This document shows, one piece after another, positions 16,721-24,054 of a stretch of 34,253 nucleotides of DNA. Every line of letters starts with the position of its first letter. Position 1 is the stretch's first letter. Source of the DNA: Bacillota bacterium (GTDB lineage Bacteria; Bacillota; Bacilli; Alicyclobacillales; SLC66); assembly GCA_021846145.1 (NCBI GenBank), contig JAJZCJ010000004.1, positions 1 through 34,253 of the forward strand, written 5' to 3'. The notes beneath the pieces were generated by a model. That model saw only the letters and a program-made list of their open reading frames with translations. It did no database searches and was not told the DNA's origin. The position numbers and the translations under genes were made by a program.

Positions 16721-19396
16721 TCAATGCGCCGTACGATACCGCCTCCACGACTTAGGTAAAGCACGAAGTTCAAATGCAAACGTAGGAACAAGAGACGCAA
16801 TAAATATGATTACCCATGCGCTTAAAGACAATGGAATAGTGTGAAACACCGTTTGTAATGATGGAATATAAATGACGATAAGCAACAACAGGAATGAACT
16901 GGCGACTGCTGCCATGAGCCACATATTGCGAAATAAATCACGCCGCCAGATGCTGCGATCCACTGATCGACAGGCAAATACATGAATTAATTGCGGAAGC
17001 ACAACCGTGACAAAAGCCATCGTTTGAGCCATTTTCAGGTTGTTCCTATCTATTAGCGACAAGTAAAAAACCGCCAGTGTGACAAGGCCAATCAACAGCC
17101 CCCTTGAGGCGATTTTCCTTCCTAGACCATGTGCAAAAATCCCTTCTTTAATAGGACGCGGAGGTCTTTTCATGATGTCTTTGCTGGCTCCATCAAGGCC
17201 TAGGGCAATTGCTGGCAACCCATCCGTAACCAAGTTGACCCAAAGAATTTGTATGGGTAACAGAGGAAGTGGCAGCCCGGCAAGCATGGCCACAAACATG
17301 GTCACAATCTCTCCGACGTTGGAAGAAAGTAAGTAGCGAATAAATTTGCGGATATTGTCATAAATCGCTCGTCCTTCTTCTACGGCAGCCACGATGGTGG
17401 CAAAATGATCATCTGCCAAAATCAGATCCGATGCTTCTCGCGCAACATCAGTGCCTGTTTTGCCCATCGCAATACCAATATCCGCATACTGAATAGCAGG
17501 TGCATCATTAACACCATCGCCCGTCATGGCCACCACATGACCTAATGTTTGCAACGACTTAACGATTCGCAGTTTATGAAAAGGAGAGACACGGGCAAAT
17601 ACATACACTTTGTTTACCACATCTTCCAGTGCCCTGTCGTCCATCTGATCCAGTTCGTTTCCAGTTACCACCTTGCCATTGACGGGCAATATGCCAAGGT
17701 GTTTGGCTACGGCCACTGCCGTTAATTGATGATCACCAGTGATCATCACAGTGCGAATGCCCGCCTGCTTACAGGTAGTGATGGCATCCCGCACCTCTTT
17801 GCGCGGTGGATCGATCATGCCTACCATTCCCACCCAGACGAGATCGCGTTCTACCTCCTTTGCATTTGACCATGTATTACTAGCAGGTCGAAATGCAAAT
17901 CCTAATGTGCGCAATGCCTGACCCGCCATCTCCTCCATTTTATCCCGTACCGCACGCTTACGCATTTCGGTCAACGTTTCAATTTTGCCACTCACATAGA
18001 TATATTCACACAGATTCAACAGTACATCCGGAGCTCCTTTTACTAACCACTCGGCACCTGTCCCTGAGGAGACGAGCACAGACATGCGTTTTCTATCTGA
18101 ATCAAAAGGATTTTCGGAGATCACTTGCTCTTGTTTTTCCAGTCCAGCCTTGCTTGCAAGCGTCAGCAATGCCGCTTCCGTAGGATCTCCTGACGCGACA
18201 AAACGCCCATCCTCCTGTTCAATGTGAGCATGATTACAATATAGGCCAATCGTGATGATGCGCTTTAGTGCCTCAGGTAATATTCCTAACGGGCGATTTT
18301 CATACAATATACGTCCCTCAGGATCATACCCTTCGCCTTGCACAGTAAATGTTTTTCCGTCACTCTCCAATTGCGTCACCGTCATTTGGTTTTGCGTGAG
18401 TGTCCCTGTTTTGTCAGACAAAATCACAGTGGCGCAACCAAGCGTTTCAACAGAAGGAAGCTTGCGCACAATCGCATGACGACGAATCATTCGCTGCACG
18501 CCGATCGCCAGCGCCACAGTGACGATGGCAGGTAACCCTTCAGGAATTGCCGCTACTGCCAAACTAACTCCTGCGAGAAACATTTCATAAAGTTCATGCC
18601 CGTGGAGCACACCTGCGATGACCACCCCTGCCGTGATGATAATCGACAAGTACACGAGTACTTGACCTAATTGATTTAACTTAATTTCAAGCGGAGTTCG
18701 CCCTGTGCCGCCTTGTTGAATTAACCCAGCAATTTGTCCCATTTCCGTTGCCATGCCTGTGTTTACGACCACTGCTTTGGCATTGCCGCGTGACACTGTC
18801 GTTCCCATAAATAAGAGATTGGTTTGATCCCCAAGCGATGCGCTTGCCGCTTTGATCACATCAACACTTTTTGGCACAGGCAACGATTCACCCGTGAGCG
18901 AGGATTCCTCTGTCTCCAGTGAAAACGACTCGATGATTCTTGCGTCAGCTGGAATTCTATCCCCAGTATCCACCTCCACTAAATCACCGGGAACTAATCT
19001 GCTAGCTGAGATAATTTGAAAGCGACCATCGCGCAACACTTTGGCTTGAGGAGCCGCCAATTGACGAAGTGCGTCAAGCGATCGTTCCGCACGCCATTGC
19101 TGGGCAAACCCCAAAATGGCATTCATAAAAACAATCACAAGAATAGTGAGCGCATCTGTTATTTCTCCAAGTAAACCTGAGATAAGTGTGGCCGCTAATA
19201 AAACCAGTACCATCAAATTCCTAAACTGTTCAAAAAATATTTGCAACAGCGATACGGATGCCTGCTCTTCTAATTCGTTGCCACCAAAAATCTTCAAGCG
19301 TTCACTGGCTTCTTGTTCTGTCAGTCCCTCTGGTTGTGTCATTAACTCCAAGAATACCTCGCGGCTAGTTTTCGTGTGCCATCCACTTTCGGCCAT
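16721..19396 (-). CDS. P-type calcium-transporting ATPase (PMCA/YloB-like)
   Basis: This is a P2-type cation pump, most likely exporting Ca2+ as the B. subtilis YloB homologue does. The 891-residue protein has a cation ATPase N-terminal domain and the actuator motif TGES (168-171). PEGLPAIVT in membrane helix 4 is the calcium-pump form. The phosphorylation motif DKTGTLTQ has its Asp at 328, and TGDGVNDAPA forms the hinge. About ten membrane helices are visible, with four in the C-terminal quarter. The start ATG at 19396 has AAGGATG about 8 bases upstream. It sits between yicC and the accessory block; in B. subtilis yloA (rqcH) adjoins yloB. Confidence 0.94.
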   Translation of the reverse strand: MAESGWHTKTSREVFLELMTQPEGLTEQEASERLKIFGGNELEEQASVSLLQIFFEQFRNLMVLVLLAATLISGLLGEITDALTILVIVFMNAILGFAQQWRAERSLDALRQLAAPQAKVLRDGRFQIISASRLVPGDLVEVDTGDRIPADARIIESFSLETEESSLTGESLPVPKSVDVIKAASASLGDQTNLLFMGTTVSRGNAKAVVVNTGMATEMGQIAGLIQQGGTGRTPLEIKLNQLGQVLVYLSIIITAGVVIAGVLHGHELYEMFLAGVSLAVAAIPEGLPAIVTVALAIGVQRMIRRHAIVRKLPSVETLGCATVILSDKTGTLTQNQMTVTQLESDGKTFTVQGEGYDPEGRILYENRPLGILPEALKRIITIGLYCNHAHIEQEDGRFVASGDPTEAALLTLASKAGLEKQEQVISENPFDSDRKRMSVLVSSGTGAEWLVKGAPDVLLNLCEYIYVSGKIETLTEMRKRAVRDKMEEMAGQALRTLGFAFRPASNTWSNAKEVERDLVWVGMVGMIDPPRKEVRDAITTCKQAGIRTVMITGDHQLTAVAVAKHLGILPVNGKVVTGNELDQMDDRALEDVVNKVYVFARVSPFHKLRIVKSLQTLGHVVAMTGDGVNDAPAIQYADIGIAMGKTGTDVAREASDLILADDHFATIVAAVEEGRAIYDNIRKFIRYLLSSNVGEIVTMFVAMLAGLPLPLLPIQILWVNLVTDGLPAIALGLDGASKDIMKRPPRPIKEGIFAHGLGRKIASRGLLIGLVTLAVFYLSLIDRNNLKMAQTMAFVTVVLPQLIHVFACRSVDRSIWRRDLFRNMWLMAAVASSFLLLLIVIYIPSLQTVFHTIPLSLSAWVIIFIASLVPTFAFELRALPKSWRRYRTAH

Positions 19397-19469
19397 GCTG
19401 CACCATCCTTGTCCAGTTCTACTTTTATTTTTTATGCGTTAGCGCACGATAAAATGAAAGTGATCGATC

Positions 19470-19478
19470 TGGTATACT
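19470..19478 (+). promoter_or_regulatory. Possible extended -10 promoter of the accessory block
   Basis: TGGTATACT combines a TG dinucleotide with a TATACT -10. No recognisable -35 lies 17 bases upstream (TAAAAT there). If used, transcription starts near 19485, about 80 bases before the first gene of the plus-strand block. Consensus match only. Confidence 0.4.
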
Positions 19479-19567
19479 GGAAATAGCGGAAACTTCGAAG
19501 ATGCATTTAGCTGGAGTGGTGTATTTGACCAGCAAGGCTAGTCTGTCAGCGGTAGGGGAGGCTATAA

Positions 19568-20482
19568 ATGCGTCATATTTACCTAGACTACAATTCAATA
19601 GCACTGAGATTAGATGCATTAGCGGGCGAAATTCAACGAGATGGGCATGACGCGCTTGTTGCCATATTACGTGGTGGTTCATTCAGCGGTATGCATCTAG
19701 CTTTTCTTACTGATCTTCAGATTTATTTTCTTCAATACGATAGATCATCACAACAGGCTCATTGGGTTGGTCCATCACCTGATATTAAGAAAGTATTGCT
19801 TTGTGAGGACTTTGCAGGCAGTGGAAACACACTCATTCACAGTAAACAGTTTCTTATTGATGAAGGTTATAAAGTGTCCACTTGTGTGGTTTGTGTGGAC
19901 AGGCTATCAGCTTCCGTACCGGATTACGCGTGTTTTTGGCTACAAAATGAAGAAGCGAGAATTATTCTTCCATGGGAACGCTATCGTGTTAATTACTCAG
20001 TAGATACAAATCCGGGCATGTCAGATTTGTATTATGAAAAAGTTGCCTGCGACATGGACGGCGTACTTCTGGATGATGTTGACAGTAAACAGTACGTTGC
20101 AGATTTAAATAACGCACTGAAAATTCGTGATGAGCGTACACCTGCAAGCTATATGCCTGACACAATTGCAATAGACTGTATTATTTCAGGTCGACCAACA
20201 CAAGACGAAAAACGCACACTTCAATGGTTGGACAAATACCAAATCAACATACCGGTCTATTTGCGAGATGATAAAATAGAGTCGCCAACGGCACAAACAA
20301 CAGCCAAGTGGAAAGCAAAGAAGGCGTTGGAATTAGGATGTACTCACTTCATAGAAAGTGACGCAGAACAGGCTGCCACCATCGCTTCGATATGTCCGGA
20401 AATAAGAGTCATCTGGTGGAATTTCGGACAACCACTAATAATTCAAGCATCCAATACTGTGTTATATCGATCTGAACATTAA
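19568..20482 (+). CDS. Phosphoribosyltransferase-HAD phosphatase fusion
   Basis: This 304-residue protein appears to join two enzymes. Residues 1 to about 150 look like a type I phosphoribosyltransferase: LRGGSFSG near 34-41 and a PRPP-binding loop VLLCEDFAGSGNTL at 76-89 (acidic pair, then SGNT). Residues from about 157 look like a HAD phosphatase: motif I CDMDGVLLDD with Asp162 and Asp164, motif II ISGRP near 206-210, a Lys in KWKAKKALELG near 248-252, and motif IV FIESDAEQA near 261-268. A substrate cannot be read from sequence; a base-to-nucleotide-to-nucleoside conversion is a reasonable inference. The ATG at 19568 has GGGGAGG 6 bases upstream. It is the first gene of a plus-strand cluster with a nucleotidase and a flavoprotein. 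Confidence 0.75.
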   Translation: MRHIYLDYNSIALRLDALAGEIQRDGHDALVAILRGGSFSGMHLAFLTDLQIYFLQYDRSSQQAHWVGPSPDIKKVLLCEDFAGSGNTLIHSKQFLIDEGYKVSTCVVCVDRLSASVPDYACFWLQNEEARIILPWERYRVNYSVDTNPGMSDLYYEKVACDMDGVLLDDVDSKQYVADLNNALKIRDERTPASYMPDTIAIDCIISGRPTQDEKRTLQWLDKYQINIPVYLRDDKIESPTAQTTAKWKAKKALELGCTHFIESDAEQAATIASICPEIRVIWWNFGQPLIIQASNTVLYRSEH

Positions 20483-20516
20483 AATCACGAGTTATGCAGG
20501 TTCTAAACGAGGTGAT

Positions 20517-21086
20517 ATGGGTTTGCAAAAAACCTTGTGTATTGATATGGACTCCGTCATTGTTGATTTAATGGGTGAGTGGTATAAGCTTTACAATAGA
20601 GACTACGGCGATGATTTGACTTTGGAACGAGTCACTTCTTGGGACGCAAGATCTTATGTCAAACCAGATTGCGGCGAAAAGATCTATGAATATTTGAACC
20701 AACCTGGTATGTTTGTCAATCTGAAGCCTCTGCCGCACGCGATTAAAGTATTGAGCAGACTCGCGAAGAAATTTGATATCCTTATTGTAACCTCTACTCC
20801 CTCAAGTAACGCCTACTGTGAAAAGGAAGACTGGGTTGTTCGCAACCTACCATTTATCGGGCGGCAAAATCTGATTTTCGCTCACCGTAAGAATATGATT
20901 TGCGGAGATTTGCTATTTGATGACGCTCCACACAATCTTCAGGCATTTCTTAAAACCGGCCGGGTGGCAGTGGCAATGGACTATCCCTATAACCGGCAGG
21001 TTCTTTGTCATAGAGTGTCTGGCTGGCTGGAATTCGAACGAAAAGTAGATGAGTTTCTAGCGACGTCCCTGCATGAAAAATTGTGA
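20517..21086 (+). CDS. 5'(3')-deoxyribonucleotidase-like HAD protein (NT5C family)
   Basis: The 189-residue protein has the NT5C-type HAD pattern: motif I CIDMDSVIVD (Asp10 nucleophile, Asp12), motif II in LIVTSTPSS, and an acidic motif IV in LLFDDAPHNL. Family members dephosphorylate nucleoside (often deoxynucleoside) monophosphates, and many are phage-borne. Ser rather than Gly follows the second Asp, as is common in this subfamily. The start ATG follows GAGGTG by a short spacer. It lies 34 bp after the PRTase-HAD gene, and its end comes 14 bp before the flavoprotein start, so the three genes form an operon. Substrate specificity is unknown. Confidence 0.75.
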   Translation: MGLQKTLCIDMDSVIVDLMGEWYKLYNRDYGDDLTLERVTSWDARSYVKPDCGEKIYEYLNQPGMFVNLKPLPHAIKVLSRLAKKFDILIVTSTPSSNAYCEKEDWVVRNLPFIGRQNLIFAHRKNMICGDLLFDDAPHNLQAFLKTGRVAVAMDYPYNRQVLCHRVSGWLEFERKVDEFLATSLHEKL

Positions 21087-21100
21087 AGGGAGAACTAAAG

Positions 21101-22036
21101 ATGTATGATGTTATAATTGTTGGTGGAGGTCCCGGCGGAATGTCTGCCCTGCTTTGGTGCCAACGTTTGGGATTAAAATCAATTCTTTTGGAACGCAAAA
21201 CGAATCTGGGCGGTCAGTTGTTTAAGATCAATAATCCGGTTATTGATTATCTAGGAATTCCAGCGACGAATGGCAGAGATCTATATCAACATTTTGTTAA
21301 GCATCTGAGTGCCATGAACGGTCAATATGCCTGCGGCGTTGAAGTGCAGGATTTTTTCCTGATGCAACGACGATTATTGACAAACAAAGGAGAATATCGA
21401 GCGCGGTCGATAATCTTGGCTTTAGGATCACAGGATCGAAAGTTGTGTGTACCCGGAGAAGCGGAGATGATAACGCGAGAAGAAGTATATTCCGCTTCCC
21501 GGGATAAGCAGCTTTTTCGTGGGGAAGCTGTGGCTGTGATAGGCGGTGGCGACCGGGCTTTAGAGGGAGCACTTTTGCTTGCTGATCATGGTGCAAATGT
21601 CACATTGATACACCACAGTGAACATTTCCGAGCACGCGGGGAATACCTGCACCCTGCTTCTAAACATCCGATGATACGGATCCTGTCAAATTCAGTTGTA
21701 AAGGAAATTATAGGATCGGATCGAGTGACTGGTGTATTGGTGGAAACCGGCAGGTTAAAGCAGACCATTCCCGTCAAGGCGGTGTTTGTACGGATCGGGA
21801 TCGAACCCAGTAGCGAGACCCTCAACGGACAGGTGGAAATGTATGAAGATGGATATGTCCAGACTAATTGGTCTGGTGAAACCAGCATTACTAATGTGTT
21901 CGCAGTCGGGGATCTTTGTACGCGTCCTCTTTTTTCCTGTATTGCCTATTCGGCCGCCCAAGGAATGGTCGCTGCCAAAACAATATCACAAAGAATCGGG
22001 ACAGCAGCAAAAAGCATGCTTAATGACGATGTTTAA
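21101..22036 (+). CDS. Thioredoxin-reductase-like FAD/NAD(P)-dependent oxidoreductase lacking CxxC
   Basis: The 311-residue protein has the two-dinucleotide-domain layout of the thioredoxin reductase / ferredoxin-NADP reductase type 2 group. The FAD motif is VGGGPGGMSA (7-16), the second nucleotide motif is IGGGDRALEGA (147-157), and FAVGDL lies near the C-terminus. Where thioredoxin reductase has CATC, this protein has SASR (131-134), so it cannot pass electrons through that disulfide. It may act on ferredoxin, flavodoxin or a small molecule. The ATG at 21101 is preferred over an in-frame GTG at 21083 because GGGAGA lies between them at good spacing and the product then begins MYDVIIVGGG. 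It is the third gene of the cluster. Confidence 0.82.
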   Translation: MYDVIIVGGGPGGMSALLWCQRLGLKSILLERKTNLGGQLFKINNPVIDYLGIPATNGRDLYQHFVKHLSAMNGQYACGVEVQDFFLMQRRLLTNKGEYRARSIILALGSQDRKLCVPGEAEMITREEVYSASRDKQLFRGEAVAVIGGGDRALEGALLLADHGANVTLIHHSEHFRARGEYLHPASKHPMIRILSNSVVKEIIGSDRVTGVLVETGRLKQTIPVKAVFVRIGIEPSSETLNGQVEMYEDGYVQTNWSGETSITNVFAVGDLCTRPLFSCIAYSAAQGMVAAKTISQRIGTAAKSMLNDDV

Positions 22037-22042
22037 CTGGCA

Positions 22043-22213
22043 TTAGCCCCAACTTAATATCAAATACATCATTATTATAAAAAAGTAGGCGCTCATAGAC
22101 TTCCACTTAATAAATTCACCCGAATGTGCCGCAACATATTCTTGTCCATCTACGTAAAGAACGACTCAATCACACGAAGGAACAGTTGGGTAATTTTTTT
22201 TGGCGATTGTCAC
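22043..22213 (-). other. Possible degraded open frame in the 214-bp intergenic gap
   Basis: The stretch between the flavoprotein and the zinc-ribbon gene holds no clear gene. On the minus strand one frame reads 57 codons from a GTG at 22213 to TAA at 22043, with a single internal TGA at 22166-22168. The part after it (VVLYVDGQEYVAAHSGEFIK, then a hydrophobic end) looks protein-like, but I cannot match it to a family. It could be a gene remnant or chance. No terminator hairpin or strong promoter was found here. Confidence 0.15.
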
Positions 22214-22250
22214 CGAGTCATCTAACTAGTTTAAGGATGTGATTATTCTC

Positions 22251-23456
22251 TTGTATTGTAAAAATTGTGGACAATTACTTAATCAGTCTTTGAATCACTG
22301 CCATAACTGTGGACTGCCATTGAACGCTCAATCGAAACTGAACACCGAATTTATTGAAAGGGACACTGCGGTTACGATTAGTCGCTGGCGATGGAGAAAG
22401 ATTTTACTTCAGATTTTGGTTGGTAGTATTATCGTTGGATTAATTTTTTTTATATGGAATTTTACCTATTGGCTCCTCGATATTAGATTGTTACATAATC
22501 AACAGAATGATGGTGGAGAAATTATTTCAGTAGTCTTTAATATCAGCACATCGACGCTGACACTGGTCAGTTTAGTGACCATTTTCGTATCCATTAATGG
22601 GCAACATCGTATCCAGAGATGCCGAGAAATTCTTTGGGAACTTATGGAACTTCCGTATCAATGTTGGAACGACCGCGGACACTTTGAGTACAAATTTTCA
22701 TTAGAACAAGGTATTCGACAACGATTCCTAGCCTATAAAGAAGTACTAAATAGTGGGCGAATATTCAATTATATTATCGTATTCTTTTCATTTGTCATTA
22801 TCACCGTTGTATCATCTATGATTACTGCTACAATTACTGGGCTTGGGTTGGGTTATTTTAAGAACGTAGACGGAGTTACATTTATTTATCATGCAATCAG
22901 AATCGGTGTTGTAATGATGTTGGCCTTTGGAATTCTCATTCTTTCACTTTCACGAATAACATTAATCGCAAGTCTTCCTAGTATTGAGGATTTGATTGAT
23001 ACAGACATGATGAAAACTGGCATCGCAAGTATTTTATTTGCCGCGATTACGATGAGGGTGATTCCAACCGATCCGTTGCATATTCGATTTGCTTTTCCTT
23101 TTCAAAATCTCGAAATCTACCCATGGATTGCAGGGAAATTCCGAAATTCGGAAGAAGAAATGTTGATTCTTGGAGGACCATTCAACAATGATTCAAAAAA
23201 ACTTCCTTTGAAAAAAGTCCATATCGACGCAGAAAGAGCACATAGGATACGTTTTATGGTGTTACAAGAATTTGACGTAAATCAATTCGAAAAAATTACC
23301 TATCAATTCGAGTTGCATTCGAAACAGGGCACGGTCTATGTTCGCTTTGAACAAGCAACGACAAGAGAAGGAATGTCACATGATTGGTTGCATCCAATTG
23401 AAATCATTCCAAAATTGGCAATGGAAAACCAACTCTTCAAAAACATTTTTACATAA
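22251..23456 (+). CDS. Zinc-ribbon membrane protein of unknown function
   Basis: I do not recognise a named family. The 401-residue protein opens with a zinc ribbon of two CxxC pairs (Cys3, Cys6, Cys17, Cys20). About four hydrophobic helices follow, beginning near ILLQILVGSIIVGLIFFIW, STLTLVSLVTIFVS, IIVFFSFVIITVVSSM and GVVMMLAFGILILSL. A soluble C-terminal domain of about 130 residues completes it. The TTG at 22251 is chosen because the zinc ribbon then starts at residue 2 and AAGGATGTGATT, close to the 16S anti-SD complement, lies upstream; a GTG at 22239 sits inside that site. Local GC is low (15 of 60 bases in 22441-22500), suggesting transfer. The stop falls 41 bases before the DHFR start. 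Confidence 0.65.
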   Translation: MYCKNCGQLLNQSLNHCHNCGLPLNAQSKLNTEFIERDTAVTISRWRWRKILLQILVGSIIVGLIFFIWNFTYWLLDIRLLHNQQNDGGEIISVVFNISTSTLTLVSLVTIFVSINGQHRIQRCREILWELMELPYQCWNDRGHFEYKFSLEQGIRQRFLAYKEVLNSGRIFNYIIVFFSFVIITVVSSMITATITGLGLGYFKNVDGVTFIYHAIRIGVVMMLAFGILILSLSRITLIASLPSIEDLIDTDMMKTGIASILFAAITMRVIPTDPLHIRFAFPFQNLEIYPWIAGKFRNSEEEMLILGGPFNNDSKKLPLKKVHIDAERAHRIRFMVLQEFDVNQFEKITYQFELHSKQGTVYVRFEQATTREGMSHDWLHPIEIIPKLAMENQLFKNIFT

Positions 23457-23497
23457 TGGCTATCAACATCTTTAATTATGAAAGCGAGGGTTGTGAA

Positions 23498-23974
23498 ATG
23501 ATGGCAATAATTCTGGCAGTATCTCAGAATGGCGTCATAGGGAGAGATAATATGATCCCGTGGAAAATACCAGAAGATCTTCGCTATTTCAATAAACTAA
23601 CAACTGGCAAGAACATCGTTATGGGGAGAACCACTTTCACATCAATTGGTCATGCATTGCCCGAACGAGAAAACTATGTTCTGACGCACAGCAAGTCCTT
23701 TCAAGCAAAAGATGTCCACGTTATCCATAAAACAGAAGACATCTTAGCCATTCCTGATGACATCTTTATCATCGGTGGCGCATCATTGGTAAACCAGGTT
23801 CTTCATATCACGGACGTTCTATATCTGACCGAACTTCACACGGATATTGAAGGCGATACTTTGATTAATATCGATTTCTCCGAATGGATATTAAAAAATA
23901 GTACGTCTGGAAACCAGAAAATAAATGGTACATTCGAGTATTATTTCAATGTATATGTAAGAAGAAATAAATGA
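23498..23974 (+). CDS. Dihydrofolate reductase
   Basis: DHFR regenerates tetrahydrofolate with NADPH. The 158-residue protein carries the family landmarks: NGVIGRDNMIPW, the catalytic acid Asp27 in PEDLRYF, the NADPH segment NIVMGRTTF, and IFIIGGASLVNQ. Two adjacent ATGs can start it; 23498 is taken, with GAGGG about 7 bases upstream. An in-frame ATG at 23456 would add 14 unrelated residues. No thymidylate synthase gene is adjacent, unlike the common thyA-dfrA pairing. It shares low GC and orientation with the zinc-ribbon gene, so it may be an accessory or acquired DHFR rather than the sole chromosomal copy. Confidence 0.9.
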   Translation: MMAIILAVSQNGVIGRDNMIPWKIPEDLRYFNKLTTGKNIVMGRTTFTSIGHALPERENYVLTHSKSFQAKDVHVIHKTEDILAIPDDIFIIGGASLVNQVLHITDVLYLTELHTDIEGDTLINIDFSEWILKNSTSGNQKINGTFEYYFNVYVRRNK

Positions 23975-24054
23975 CCTCTCACACTGTTTATATCATTGAG
24001 GTAGTTCAAAAGAAGTTATAAGCAAATCGGACATTGGCAAGGAGGTGCCGACAA

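Noticed and set aside
19501..19650. Small leader ORF (49 codons) overlapping the start of the PRTase-HAD gene
   Set aside because: It has no ribosome binding site and no recognisable sequence, and mostly runs through the coding region in another frame.
23456..23497. Earlier ATG for the DHFR gene
   Set aside because: It would add 14 residues not found in DHFR, and the ATG at 23498 has its own ribosome binding site.
23975..24054. Promoter before rqcH (TTGAGG ... TATAAG)
   Set aside because: The spacing is only 15 bases and the match is modest, so it was not listed as a feature.
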